Counted from the stretch's first letter, positions 26,458 to 35,933 are shown. The stretch is 64,000 nt of DNA from Murdochiella massiliensis (GCF_900059565.1 NZ_FIZW01000002.1:372001-436000), one strand, 5' to 3'. Notes: generated from the sequence alone by a model not told the origin. Numbers and translations are program-made.

Positions 26458-27426
26458 TCATGTGGAAGAAGGTACCGCTTCCGGATAAAAGCGCAAATCC
26501 TGATCTTTCGATAATTTGTTCAGGTAATCGAGATAACGCATCGTCTCGACTTGCTTCTTTACCACCTCTCGCACATCCTTCATTTCCTCTTTTCGTCCTT
26601 CGACGTAAACGACGAGATAAAGTTCCTGCTCACGATCGTAGTAAAAATCCACCGTGCCAAGCGTCTGCTGAAAAATGGCGGAATCCCTCACACGCTTATC
26701 CTCTATTCCGATGTCGATAAAACGCGAGAAGGAGGTCTTTTCGAAAAGATCGTTGTTCACGACACGCTCATATTCTCCAATTTCACGAGGGGAATCCTTC
26801 AGCTTCTCCACCATATCCACCGCTTCCGCTCGTGTAGGTACCGTTACCTGGCTATAAGTGAGCAGGGTGCATTGCAACGGATTCTTCTTATAAAAAGTCA
26901 GCAGTTCCTCTTCTGTAATAGGATGGGCAGAAAAGTAAGCAGCACGGTGCGCCTGTTCCTGCGCTTCACGACGCAAAGCGTCCAGGAAGGCATCTTTGGT
27001 CAAGCGCAGATTTTGCAGCTGCGTCATCAGCCCCTGCTCGTCGCCGAAACGTTCCAAGGCCTCCTTCCAAGCCAACGTCGATAGCGAGGTACTGTCGAAT
27101 GAAAGCGCCGTATCCCCTTCAATCAGTTTATCCATCGTCAGCTGGTGAGCCACATCAAGCAGAAATTCTTCTCGCTCTTCTTCCGTCTTGCTCGACAAAG
27201 TTGATTTTCCTCTGTTTAAGACAAGGTCAATATCGTTTGCTTGTCGAAGAAGTTCGTCACGCGTTAAAATGACCTTTCCATGAAGCGTGGCGACCACATC
27301 CGCCTCTGTGCCGCAGGCGGTAAGGCAAACCATGAATAGGCTAAGAAGAAAAAAGCGAAGAACAAGCACCATCCCTCGACGGGGAAAAGAACGGTTCTTC
27401 CGCAGAAATCCGTTTCGATTCTTCAT
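26458..27426 (-). CDS. Lipoprotein resembling SurA/PrsA-type foldases
   Basis: A 322-residue predicted lipoprotein. Basic N-terminus, hydrophobic segment (about residues 19-35) and lipobox LTAC (Cys38). The mature part has the helical layout of SurA/PrsA N-domains: GKVILTRDELLRQAND, a long alpha-helical stretch, and PITEEELLTFYKKNP. Then comes a weak parvulin-like region (YSQVTVPTRAEAVDMVEKL, FYYDREQELYLVVYVEGR). Peptidyl-prolyl isomerase residues cannot be confirmed, so it may be a chaperone only. The start at 27426 has a GAGGGT site. No clear terminator was seen after it. Confidence 0.6.
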   Translation of the reverse strand: MKNRNGFLRKNRSFPRRGMVLVLRFFLLSLFMVCLTACGTEADVVATLHGKVILTRDELLRQANDIDLVLNRGKSTLSSKTEEEREEFLLDVAHQLTMDKLIEGDTALSFDSTSLSTLAWKEALERFGDEQGLMTQLQNLRLTKDAFLDALRREAQEQAHRAAYFSAHPITEEELLTFYKKNPLQCTLLTYSQVTVPTRAEAVDMVEKLKDSPREIGEYERVVNNDLFEKTSFSRFIDIGIEDKRVRDSAIFQQTLGTVDFYYDREQELYLVVYVEGRKEEMKDVREVVKKQVETMRYLDYLNKLSKDQDLRFYPEAVPSST

Positions 27427-27488
27427 GCCGCACCCTCGCTTTCCGGCTCTTTCTTTCCACCAACCGGCTTTTTCACCATAAAACGGAC

Positions 27489-27526
27489 ATAAAAAGAATC
27501 GGTGTCATGCGACACCGATTCTTTCA
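27489..27526 (-). terminator. Terminator after csp
   Basis: Fourteen-bp perfect arms (27493-27506 and 27511-27524) with an ATGC loop and a T-rich tail on the minus strand, about 37 bp after the cold-shock gene. Confidence 0.9.
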
Positions 27527-27562
27527 CGTAGCATTTCATCCATCTATAAAAATCGTTGCCGA

Positions 27563-27766
27563 TTATAATTTCTGAACGTTTGCTGCTTGCGGGCCTTTTT
27601 CGCCGTCGACAATGTCGAACTCGACGCTCTGGCCTTCATCCAAGGTGCGGAATTCGCCTGTGTCGGGAAGAGCGGAGAAGTGAACAAACACATCGTTGCC
27701 GTCTTCCGTTGAGATGAATCCGTAGCCCTTTGTTGCGCTAAACCATTTAACCGTGCCTTTAACCAT
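27563..27766 (-). CDS. cspA: Cold-shock domain protein
   Basis: A 67-residue single cold-shock domain with both RNA-binding motifs (KGYGFIS and VFVHFSAL) after [13 protein letters not shown]. It binds single-stranded RNA/DNA as a chaperone. The start at 27766 follows a GGAGG site; the frame continues 20 codons upstream but without family match. The gene is followed by a strong terminator. Confidence 0.97.
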   Translation of the reverse strand: MVKGTVKWFSATKGYGFISTEDGNDVFVHFSALPDTGEFRTLDEGQSVEFDIVDGEKGPQAANVQKL

Positions 27767-27841
27767 GTTACTAAGTCCTCCAAAATTTTTACTTCGGTCA
27801 AGATGACCCGGGTAAGATGGTAACACGAATCCCCTTTCCCG

Positions 27842-30496
27842 TCAATGTTGCGCATTGGCCAGCGCTTCGGTGTCGGCCAACGCCTGGAGCACATCCGGCA
27901 AGAGCGCTTCGTAGGAAGCCAGCTTTTCGCGTTCTTTCTCGACCACGGCTGCAGGGGCTTTCTCGGTAAATCCGGCATTGCTCAGTTTTTTCGTCAGGCG
28001 GGCTATTTCACCTTCCACTCGCTGTTTTTCTTTGGTGAGCTTCTCGCGCTCCGCTTCATAATCAACGAGTCCGGCTAACGGTACGTAGATTTTCAACTGT
28101 TCCTGAACAATGGTGGCTGCACCTTCAAGCTGCGGATCCTGCGCAAGAATCTCCACCTCGTTTGCACCGGCAAGAGTCATAATACGGCTCTTCATTTCTT
28201 CCAAAATTTTGCGCGTATCGTCGTCTGCGGCGTAAAAAACCACTTTACCTTTCTTGGCCGGCGAAATATTACGAGACTGACGCTCATTACGAATGGCGGT
28301 CACCGCACGCAATACGCGGTCAATCGCCACTTCTTCCCGGGCAAAGCGGAAGAAATCATTCGCCGTCGGATACGGCGCATGAATAATCTTCCCCGTAGTT
28401 CCCGGTAACGCCGCCCAAATCTCTTCCGTGATAAAGGGCATCACCGGATGAAGCAGACGAACCACCGCACGCAGAACATAAAGGAGAACGGACAATGCAC
28501 AGCGTTTGGCTTTCGGATCTTCTCCATACAGCCGTTCCTTCACCATTTCAATGTACCAGTCGCAGAAGGAGAACCACGTGAAATCATAGATTGCCTGTGT
28601 GGCCAAGCCGATCTCAAAGCGACTGAGATTCTGGTCGACCGTCTCTTCCAACGTGTTCAGGGAAGAAAGAATCCAACGATCCTCAACCGTCCACTCTTCC
28701 GGCGAAAGATCGTCAATGTGATCTTCCTCAACGTTCATCAACACAAAACGGGTTGCATTCCAAAGTTTGTTGGCAAAGTTGCGGCTGGCTTCGACGCGCT
28801 TTTCGGAAAAACGCGTGTCATTTCCTGGTGTATTGCCGGTGACCAGCGTATAGCGCAGCGCATCCGCGCCGTATTGGTCAATAATTTCCAGCGGATCCAC
28901 GCCGTTGCCCAGCGATTTGGACATCTTTCTTCCCTGTTCGTCGCGCACAAGGCCGTTAAAATAGACATGAGAAAACGGCGATTTGCCGAGGAAATGCTCG
29001 GCGCTGAAGACCATGCGGATGACCCAGAAAAAGATAATGTCATAGCCGGTAACGAGCGTATCCGTCGGGAAGAATTTTTGCAGATCTTCCGTGTTTTCCG
29101 GCCAGCCCAGTGTGGAGAACGGCCAAAGGGCAGAAGAAAACCAGGTGTCCAAGGTGTCCGGATCCTGTGTAAAAGCCATTTCGCCGCATTTCGGGCAAAC
29201 GTCCGGCGCCGATTCGGAAACGACCACTTCGCCGCAATGATCACAATAGTAGACCGGCAGGCGATGTCCCCACCAGAGCTGACGAGAAATGGTCCAGTCG
29301 TGAATATTGTCGACCCAGTTGTTATAGATGCTCGAAAAACGGCTGGGAACAAGCTGCAAATCCCCGTCATCCAGCGCTTTCTTCGCACCTTGGATATAGT
29401 CCTTCATGGCAACGAACCACTGTTTGGAAAGCAGAGGCTCGATAACCGTTCCACAGCGTTCGCAATGCCCTACCGCATGGGTGAGATCTTCAACATGGTC
29501 CAATAGGCCCTGCTCCTTGAGATCCGCCACCATGCGCTTGCGCGCGGTGAACCGATCCAAGCCGGAATAGGGTTCATAGCCTTCGGCAATGGTGGCATCG
29601 GTGTTAATGACCACACATTGTCCCAGTTGGTGACGCTCCCCGACCGCAAAGTCGTTCGGGTCATGGCTCGGCGTAATTTTTACGCAGCCGGTGCCGTATT
29701 CTTTATCGACGTAGTCATCGGCAATAATCGGAATTTCACGACCCACTAAGGGCAAAATAACTTTTTTGCCGATAAGAGCGGTATAGCGTTCATCTTCCGG
29801 ATTGACCGCTACGGCCAAATCGCCGAGCATCGTTTCCGGACGCGTCGTCGCCACGGTCAGATAGCCGTCGCCTTCCACAAACGGATAGCGGATATGCCAA
29901 AGATGCCCTTCATCGTCCGCATGATCCACTTCGGCGTCGGAAATCGCCGTCCCGCAGCTCGGGCACCAGTTGACAATACGATCGCCGCGATAGATATGGC
30001 CTTCATTATAAAGCGTCTCAAAAACGTGATATACCGCATGAGAGAGCCCTTCATCAAGAGTAAAACGCTCGCGGCTCCAGTCGCAGGAAACGCCCAGTTT
30101 TTTTAACTGTTCACGAATACGTCCGCCGTACTTTTCCGACCATGCCCATGCTTCTTCCAGGAATTTTTCGCGTCCGACATCCTGCTTGGTCTTTCCTTCC
30201 GCTTCCAGCTTTTTAACGACCTTGCTTTCGGTGGAGATGGATGCATGATCCGTTCCCGGAACCCAAAGCGCTTCATAGCCGGACATACGCTTCCAGCGAA
30301 TCAGAATGTCCTGTAGCGTATTGTTGAGCGCATGACCCATGTGCAGCTGGCCGGTAACATTTGGAGGAGGCATGACAATTGAGTATGCCGGCTTCTTACT
30401 TTTCGCATCGGCGGTAAAATCGCCGTCGGCAAGCCAGGAGGCATAAATGCGCTGCTCAAATGCCTTCGGATCATAGGTTTTTTCCAAATTCTTCAT
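27842..30496 (-). CDS. valS: Valyl-tRNA synthetase
   Basis: An 884-residue class Ia synthetase charging tRNA(Val). HIGH-type motif HMGH at residues 52-55, KMSKS at about 524-528, the editing domain block ATTRPETMLGD, the WWGHRLPVYYC segment with zinc-type cysteines (YYCDHCG, CPKCG), and a C-terminal coiled coil (EREKLTKEKQRVEGEIARL). The start MKNLEKTYDP at 30496 has a GGGAGG site just upstream. A 34-residue upstream extension is a frame overlap with the small membrane peptide gene. No T-box leader is visible. Confidence 0.97.
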   Translation of the reverse strand: MKNLEKTYDPKAFEQRIYASWLADGDFTADAKSKKPAYSIVMPPPNVTGQLHMGHALNNTLQDILIRWKRMSGYEALWVPGTDHASISTESKVVKKLEAEGKTKQDVGREKFLEEAWAWSEKYGGRIREQLKKLGVSCDWSRERFTLDEGLSHAVYHVFETLYNEGHIYRGDRIVNWCPSCGTAISDAEVDHADDEGHLWHIRYPFVEGDGYLTVATTRPETMLGDLAVAVNPEDERYTALIGKKVILPLVGREIPIIADDYVDKEYGTGCVKITPSHDPNDFAVGERHQLGQCVVINTDATIAEGYEPYSGLDRFTARKRMVADLKEQGLLDHVEDLTHAVGHCERCGTVIEPLLSKQWFVAMKDYIQGAKKALDDGDLQLVPSRFSSIYNNWVDNIHDWTISRQLWWGHRLPVYYCDHCGEVVVSESAPDVCPKCGEMAFTQDPDTLDTWFSSALWPFSTLGWPENTEDLQKFFPTDTLVTGYDIIFFWVIRMVFSAEHFLGKSPFSHVYFNGLVRDEQGRKMSKSLGNGVDPLEIIDQYGADALRYTLVTGNTPGNDTRFSEKRVEASRNFANKLWNATRFVLMNVEEDHIDDLSPEEWTVEDRWILSSLNTLEETVDQNLSRFEIGLATQAIYDFTWFSFCDWYIEMVKERLYGEDPKAKRCALSVLLYVLRAVVRLLHPVMPFITEEIWAALPGTTGKIIHAPYPTANDFFRFAREEVAIDRVLRAVTAIRNERQSRNISPAKKGKVVFYAADDDTRKILEEMKSRIMTLAGANEVEILAQDPQLEGAATIVQEQLKIYVPLAGLVDYEAEREKLTKEKQRVEGEIARLTKKLSNAGFTEKAPAAVVEKEREKLASYEALLPDVLQALADTEALANAQH

Positions 30497-30506
30497 GATC
30501 CCTCCC

Positions 30507-30656
30507 TTAGAAGCCCAGCGCTCCGGCACCGGCAACCAATACGCCGAGAACCATGGTGATGGCCAAAATAAGGGCAAGAACACGGATCCACAACGCATGG
30601 CCTTTGCGATTTCTGTCGGATGCCGTGTTTTTATTTTTCTTCGTTGGTGATTTCAT
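30507..30656 (-). CDS. Small single-span membrane protein (49 aa)
   Basis: A 49-residue frame with an ideal AAAAGGAGG ribosome site before its ATG at 30656, ending 11 bp upstream of valS. Residues 1-20 are basic and polar (MKSPTKKNKNTASDRNRKGH). Residues about 22-45 form one hydrophobic segment ending in Gly/Ala-rich VAGAGALGF. The topology suggests cytoplasmic N-terminus, membrane anchor and almost no outside part. I do not recognise a family. It is likely cotranscribed with valS. Confidence 0.65.
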   Translation of the reverse strand: MKSPTKKNKNTASDRNRKGHALWIRVLALILAITMVLGVLVAGAGALGF

Positions 30657-30798
30657 GCTTTCCTCCTTTTTTCCTCCTTATCTTACCATACTCCTCACTC
30701 CTGCGCGCAGGGTTACCCCGCCGATGGTGCTTGCAAAACGGATCGTAAGCCTTCCATTTCTTTGTATGTGATCCTCCCCTTTTGCCGAAATGGCTTTG

Positions 30799-30828
30799 TT
30801 GATTTTTCTCCTTTTTGTCCCATAATAT
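30799..30828 (+). promoter_or_regulatory. Possible promoter for ppdK
   Basis: TTGATT (30799-30804), an 18-base spacer and TAATAT (30823-30828). It lies about 220 bp upstream of ppdK, implying a long 5' untranslated leader. The rest of the 391-bp gap between the small membrane gene and ppdK shows no gene. Confidence 0.35.
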
Positions 30829-30839
30829 GATAGAATTTT

Positions 30840-31047
30840 TAATGTATGCGCCGGCTAATATCGGTGAATCGAATCGGTTGTCGCATACAACATTTCTCTA
30901 TTCCACATCGAAGAGAACTTCTCTTCGAGGGTATAGTAAGAACGTGGTTTTGTTTTCCGGGCTGACCCGGTGGCTACGGACCTCCTCTTTATATTATGAA
31001 GAACGTCATAGTGTAAAGAACGTCCGAAGAAAGGAGTACAACGAACG
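30840..31047 (+). promoter_or_regulatory. Structured 5' leader of ppdK
   Basis: About 200 bases upstream of ppdK contain three separate hairpins: an 8-bp stem closing 30843-30889, an 8-bp stem 30909-30916/30920-30927 with a 3-base loop, and CCGGG/CCCGG at 30957-30970. CTCCT at 30982-30986 can pair with the AGGAG of the ribosome site at 31032-31036. It matches no riboswitch class I can name; a cis-regulatory leader is inference. Confidence 0.35.
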
Positions 31048-33669
31048 ATGGGAAAGAAATTTGTTTATGACTTTAAGGAAGGCAATCGCGACCAGCGCCT
31101 CCTTCTCGGCGGAAAAGGTGCCAACCTTGCCGAGATGACGAACCTGGGCATTCGTGTGCCGCAAGGCTTCATCGTCACGACAGAAGCCTGCACCGAATTC
31201 CAGAAAGAGCAAAAACTCTGGCCGGAATTGCAGGAAGAAATCCGTGAGCACATGAAACACCTCGAAGAGACCACGGGAAAGAAATTCGGCGATGAGTCCG
31301 ATCCCCTTCTTGTTTCCGTGCGCTCCGGTGCGCCTATTTCCATGCCGGGCATGATGGATACCATTCTTAACCTCGGCTTAAACGACGTCTCTGTCAAAGC
31401 CGTAGCCGAAAAATCCGGCAATCCGCACTGGGCTTATGACTCCTATCGTCGCTTCATCACCATGTTCTCTGATGTCGCGATCGGACTGGATCGAAACAAG
31501 TTTGAAGCGATCCTGGAAAAAGAAAAAGAAAAAGCGAACGTGGAGCAGGACTACCAGCTTAGCGCTGAACAGTTAAAAGAAATCGCCGAAGAGTACAAGG
31601 TCCTTTATAAGGAACTGACCGGCGAAGAATTCCCGCAAGATCCGCGTAAACAACTTGAAAAAGCCATTACGGCCGTCTTCGAAAGCTGGAATAACGAGCG
31701 CGCGATTCTGTACCGTAAGATGAATGAAATTTCCGATGATCTGGGCACCGCCGTCAACGTACAGCAGATGGTCTTCGGCAATATGTCCGATACCTCCGGT
31801 ACGGGTGTTGCCTTTACGCGTAACCCGGCTACCGGCGAAAATGCAATCTTCGGCGAATACCTCATCAACGCGCAGGGTGAAGACGTCGTGGCCGGTATCC
31901 GTACTCCGTCCACCATCGCTCATCTGGAAGAAGAAATGCCGCATGTCTATGAAGAATTTGTGAAGACGGCACACCTTCTGGAAGATCACTATGCAGATAT
32001 GCAGGATATGGAATTCACCATCCAGGATGAACAGCTCTTCCTGCTGCAGACTCGTAACGGCAAGCGCACCGCACAGGCTGCCTTGAAAGTTGCGGTTGAC
32101 CTGGTTCATGAAGGAAAAATCGACAAGGAAACTGCGATTACGCGCGTCGATCCCAAGTCTCTGGATCAACTGCTGCATCCCACATTCACAGCAGAGTCTC
32201 TGAAAAATGCGACCATGCTGACCAAGGGCCTTGCAGCTTCTCCGGGCGCTGCTTCGGGAAAAATCTCCTTTAGTGCGGATGATGCGGAAAAGCGTACACA
32301 AAATGGCGAATCCGTTCTTCTTGTCCGCAACGAAACCTCTCCGGAAGATCTGCGCGGCATGGTCTCCGCACAGGGCATTGTCACCGCTCGCGGCGGCATG
32401 ACCTCCCATGCGGCCGTCGTTGCTCGCGGCATGGGCAAGTGCTGTGTCTCCGGTGCGCACGATTTGCGCATTGACTATGAAGCCCAGACGCTTACCGTCA
32501 ACGGTAAAGTCTTTACGACGAAGGATACGCTGTCGCTGGACGGCTCCACAGGCGCAGTTTATGAAGGCGAACTGACGACCGAAGCGCCGTCTCTCACCGG
32601 TGATTTCGGTGAATTCATGGGCTGGGTAAATGAGATCAAACGTCTTCAGGTTCGTACCAATGCCGATACGCCGCGTGATGCCAAACAGGCCATTGAATTC
32701 GGCGCTGAAGGCATCGGTCTCTGCCGTACCGAGCATATGTTCTTTGAAGGCGACCGCATCAATGTGGTGCGTGAGATGATTCTTGCCAAAGATGAGGAAA
32801 CTCGTCAGAAAGCGCTGGATGAAATTCGTCCGATGCTGGAAGAAGATTTCTATCAGATGTATAAGATCGTCGGCGAACGTCCGATGACGGTACGTCTGCT
32901 CGATCCGCCGCTGCATGAATTCGTACCGCACACGGATGCGGAACAGCAGGTCGTTGCCGACATGATGAACATCTCGCTGGATGAAGTCAAAGCGCGTGTG
33001 AACGCCTTAGCAGAAGCCAACCCGATGCTTGGTCACCGCGGTCTGCGCTTAGCGATTACCTGGCCGTCCATCTACGCCTCCATCGCCCGCGCCATTGTTC
33101 AGGCTGCACTGCGCGCAACCGATGACGGTGTTAAGAACATCGTTCCGGAAATTATGATTCCGCTTACGGTGGATGACAAAGAATTCCGCTATGTCGAAAA
33201 GGTTGTACGCGACGAAGTCGAGAAGATCTTTGAAGAACAGGGCCGCAAGCTTGATTACCTCGTCGGCACCATGATTGAAACGCCGCGTGCTTGCTTAGTA
33301 GCCGGTGAAATTGCGGAAACCGCGCAGTTCTTCTCCTTCGGAACCAACGACTTGACGCAGATGAGCTTCGGCTTCTCTCGTGATGATGCCGGTTCCTTCC
33401 TGCCGGATTACACCGACAAGAAAATCTTCGAGCGCGATCCGTTCGTATCCCTTGATCAGAAGGGTATCGGTCAGCTCGTGAAATTAGCGGTCAAGAACGG
33501 CCGTGCGGCGAATCCGGATTTGCATCTGGGTATCTGTGGTGAACACGGCGGTGATCCGGCCACGGTGAAATTCCTTGACGGCATCGGCCTGGATTATGTA
33601 TCCTGCTCACCGTACCGCGTGCCCATCGCCCGTTTGGCGGCTGCACAGGCGGTTGTGGAAGCAAAGTAG
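31048..33669 (+). CDS. ppdK: Pyruvate, phosphate dikinase
   Basis: An 873-residue enzyme interconverting pyruvate + ATP + Pi and PEP + AMP + PPi. The order is an N-terminal ATP-grasp domain (LGGKGANLAEMTNLG), a swivelling phosphohistidine domain (ARGGMTSHAAVVARGMGKCCVSG, catalytic His near residue 454), and a C-terminal TIM barrel ending with LGICGEHGGDP. Length is typical. In anaerobes it often runs glycolytically, and it fits with malic enzyme in the same window. The AAAGGAG site is 11 bases before the ATG. The last 26 bases of the coding region recur at 39202-39227. Confidence 0.97.
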   Translation: MGKKFVYDFKEGNRDQRLLLGGKGANLAEMTNLGIRVPQGFIVTTEACTEFQKEQKLWPELQEEIREHMKHLEETTGKKFGDESDPLLVSVRSGAPISMPGMMDTILNLGLNDVSVKAVAEKSGNPHWAYDSYRRFITMFSDVAIGLDRNKFEAILEKEKEKANVEQDYQLSAEQLKEIAEEYKVLYKELTGEEFPQDPRKQLEKAITAVFESWNNERAILYRKMNEISDDLGTAVNVQQMVFGNMSDTSGTGVAFTRNPATGENAIFGEYLINAQGEDVVAGIRTPSTIAHLEEEMPHVYEEFVKTAHLLEDHYADMQDMEFTIQDEQLFLLQTRNGKRTAQAALKVAVDLVHEGKIDKETAITRVDPKSLDQLLHPTFTAESLKNATMLTKGLAASPGAASGKISFSADDAEKRTQNGESVLLVRNETSPEDLRGMVSAQGIVTARGGMTSHAAVVARGMGKCCVSGAHDLRIDYEAQTLTVNGKVFTTKDTLSLDGSTGAVYEGELTTEAPSLTGDFGEFMGWVNEIKRLQVRTNADTPRDAKQAIEFGAEGIGLCRTEHMFFEGDRINVVREMILAKDEETRQKALDEIRPMLEEDFYQMYKIVGERPMTVRLLDPPLHEFVPHTDAEQQVVADMMNISLDEVKARVNALAEANPMLGHRGLRLAITWPSIYASIARAIVQAALRATDDGVKNIVPEIMIPLTVDDKEFRYVEKVVRDEVEKIFEEQGRKLDYLVGTMIETPRACLVAGEIAETAQFFSFGTNDLTQMSFGFSRDDAGSFLPDYTDKKIFERDPFVSLDQKGIGQLVKLAVKNGRAANPDLHLGICGEHGGDPATVKFLDGIGLDYVSCSPYRVPIARLAAAQAVVEAK
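33641..33666 (+). repeat. Left copy of 26-bp direct repeat (ppdK 3' end)
   Basis: The sequence encoding the PPDK C-terminus AQAVVEAK. It matches 39202-39227 at 25 of 26 positions, the one difference being silent (GAA/GAG). The two copies bracket the A+T-rich island and look like the ends left by site-specific or homologous integration. Confidence 0.85.
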
Positions 33670-33713
33670 GCTATCGTCCAGTCAGTAGAAAACTGAATAG
33701 ACCTATCGTATGT

Positions 33714-33750
33714 ACGGTGAGGATGCTCGTCATCCTCACCGTATTCTTTT
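33714..33750 (+). terminator. Hairpin terminator downstream of ppdK
   Basis: Twelve-bp perfect arms (33714-33725 and 33731-33742) with a 5-base loop and a short T-rich tail. It lies inside the left edge of the island, 45 bp after the ppdK stop. Confidence 0.7.
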
Positions 33751-33821
33751 ATTGCGTCAGCAGTATCCCGATGGCGGGATAAAGGCGTGTTCGCTTAGAC
33801 GTAGATTCTCCTTTTGTAATG

Positions 33822-34434
33822 TTACTTCGAAAAACGAACGAAAGCTTTCCGCTTTCCGCTTTGGTATTCCGTCGTAATGCTGCTGCCCATCTTTCCGGTC
33901 AGAAGCTTGGCGATGGATAATCCGAGTCCCGTTCCGCCGCGCGCACTATTTACCGTGTAAAGCGGTCAAACAGATTTGCAGCCTGTACCGTATTCAGATT
34001 CTTTGCGCTGTTTTTAACCATCAGCGTGCCATCGGACGACAGTCTTACGCATAGGTCTCCGTCGGAATACTTGGCGGCATTGGAAAGAATATTGTCAAAG
34101 ATACGCCGCAGGGCGTTCCGGTCCAGTATCCGATTGATCGGCTGCTCTGATATCTCAATATCCGGTACTATGGTTAGTTCCCGCATGGCATCGGTGCGTT
34201 CCGGATTACGGCGAGATAGCGTTCTGATTTTTCCGATTGCGGTTCCTGTTCCAATTAATCAAGGTACCCGCAGATTGCAGTCAGTGGGGTGCGTAAGTCA
34301 TGGGTGATGTTTGTTACTGCGTTTTTTAGTTCCCTGTCGCCGTGTTGCAGCTTTAGACGCTCACGGCGGAGCAAACGCAGCTGATCATTGATTGTCCACG
34401 GCACAAAAAGCATCAGGGTGCTAATTTTAATTTT
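33822..34434 (-). pseudogene. Remnant of a sensor histidine kinase
   Basis: Reading the minus strand in joined frames gives a histidine-kinase C-terminal half: INDQLRLLRRERLKL, the H-box NITHDLRTPLTAICGYLD, an N-box (RRIFDNILSNAAKYSDG), and a G-box (NSARGGTGLGLSIAKLL) to a stop at 33822-33824. Lesions are a TAA at 34255-34257 just after GYLD, a lost base around 34190, a second frameshift near 33957 (FDRF/TVNSARGG), and an apparently shortened helix after MRELT. The sensor half is missing: the frame opens just after a TGA at 34435-34437, 7 bp from the permease stop. It is most likely an inactivated kinase truncated by rearrangement. Confidence 0.85.
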
Positions 34435-34443
34435 TCAAAATAA

Positions 34444-35214
34444 TTATCTCCTTTCGGTCTGCCCAAAGCGAAGACAGGATACACCTAAACATAAGATTGT
34501 TATAACAAGGGCAACGGGCAACAATGGTATGAGTTCAATCTGTGCCGTGTCAAGGTTTGCTGCAAGTTTTCCGTACTCTGCCGTAATTACAAATAACGGA
34601 TACGACATGGGATAAGCAAACCAAGCCTTTGTGTTAATAATCAATACTGAGGGCACAATCGAAGCTAAGCCAATACCGATTGAAAAAATCGGTGTCTGAA
34701 TACATACTGACAAAAGCCAGAAAAATGCAATCATAGGAATTGCTGCAACAAATATCAAACCTGCTTCCTTAAAAGCAAACAACGGCGGCAAAATATAATT
34801 ATAGTTCTGCGTACCGGAAACTATCATTGCACATACATAATACATACCGACTGTTATGCAGATTTGGAATGCTGCCATCGCAAGTAGCACGACGAACTTA
34901 GCCATACAGAGCTTCGGTGTACTGATCGGTAAGGATAGCATTTTCAAAATGCCCTTGTTTGCTCTTTCTGTTTGACTCAAGAGAACTGTCCCCACTACCA
35001 TACTTGCAGGGAACATAAACCACGCCATCCCCATAAAGCCCTGAATAAAGAAATTGTTTTCTGGCGAGATTCCCTCCGTCTGCATCTCAAAATTCAAGTG
35101 GGCATTCAAAATGGACGGTATCCATAAAATAACTGTCGCAACAAAGAGAATCAGTAATATCTTTGAGCGTTTAATTTTCTTAAATTCCACGCCAACCAGT
35201 GATAAAAAGTTCAT
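34444..35214 (-). CDS. ABC-2 type permease of lantibiotic-immunity exporter (second permease)
   Basis: A 256-residue integral membrane protein with about six segments. MNFLSLVGVEFKKIKRSKIL is the typical cytoplasmic start of SpaE/SpaG- or MutE/MutG-like permeases. Such pairs with a dedicated ATPase expel lantibiotics or related cationic peptides from the membrane. It overlaps the first permease by 4 bp. Base composition is lower in G+C than the surrounding genome. Confidence 0.8.
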   Translation of the reverse strand: MNFLSLVGVEFKKIKRSKILLILFVATVILWIPSILNAHLNFEMQTEGISPENNFFIQGFMGMAWFMFPASMVVGTVLLSQTERANKGILKMLSLPISTPKLCMAKFVVLLAMAAFQICITVGMYYVCAMIVSGTQNYNYILPPLFAFKEAGLIFVAAIPMIAFFWLLSVCIQTPIFSIGIGLASIVPSVLIINTKAWFAYPMSYPLFVITAEYGKLAANLDTAQIELIPLLPVALVITILCLGVSCLRFGQTERR

Positions 35215-35933
35215 TCAAACGACCTCCTCACCTTTATAAATATAAGTTCTGCAAAGGCAAGAACTACAAGCTCTGCGGCTACCGCATAGATATAGCGCAT
35301 GAACTGTGTTATATCCACCCCTTCAAATATCTGAAAAGGCAGGGCAAACGGAAAGAGTGAAAGAGCATAGCTCGTTGTCGGCAGCATTGTGGCAGTAAAT
35401 ACGCATACTACGTCGATTCCAAGCGATACCCACATATTCTCGCAGGCTTCTGCAATAAGAAGTGAAAGGACAATGCAGGGCAACATCATCAAAAATGAAT
35501 ACCCGAAGTATTTGCACAGTTCACCGAAAAAGCTATCTCCGATTTCAAACCAATAATAGGTACAAAATGTGATGGCTCCTGCTTCTATTACAAGCACAAA
35601 AAGGCTCATAATACATGTCAAAGCTGTTTTGCCTAAGAAGATGGAACTTTCTCTAATAGGCAAAGACTTCATCTTTTGCATGGCATTGTCAGCGTATTCA
35701 GTATGATATAATAAGCAAGTTCCGGCTACTACAAGTAGCACATTCAGCATTGCCATCATCTGCCAGTTTGCTTCAAGCAATATTTGTATTGGCTTTCCCG
35801 GCAAGTTAAGATACATTTCCGAACGGACAATCATATTGATCACAGGAACAACTGCAGCTAAAATACCACCGCCGATAAATGCCGGTAAAAAACCGCTTCG
35901 TTTCGCTTTCTTACATTCCAAAGAAACGCTCAT
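35211..35933 (-). CDS. ABC-2 type permease of lantibiotic-immunity exporter (first permease)
   Basis: A 240-residue membrane protein with about six segments, starting MSVSLECKKAKRSGFLPAFI as in lantibiotic ABC permeases. It is coupled by 4-bp overlaps to the ATPase gene upstream and the second permease downstream, so one ATPase dimer probably works with a permease heterodimer. The family includes LanFEG immunity and CprABC-type peptide resistance transporters; the peptide recognised here is unknown. Confidence 0.8.
   Translation of the reverse strand: MSVSLECKKAKRSGFLPAFIGGGILAAVVPVINMIVRSEMYLNLPGKPIQILLEANWQMMAMLNVLLVVAGTCLLYHTEYADNAMQKMKSLPIRESSIFLGKTALTCIMSLFVLVIEAGAITFCTYYWFEIGDSFFGELCKYFGYSFLMMLPCIVLSLLIAEACENMWVSLGIDVVCVFTATMLPTTSYALSLFPFALPFQIFEGVDITQFMRYIYAVAAELVVLAFAELIFIKVRRSFE

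Noticed and set aside
28448..29506. A 352-codon open frame antisense to valS
   Set aside because: Shadow of valS codon usage with no family resemblance or start signals.
31573..32931. A 452-codon open frame antisense to ppdK
   Set aside because: It mirrors the codon structure of ppdK, has no ribosome site, resembles no protein, and ppdK is unmistakable on the other strand.
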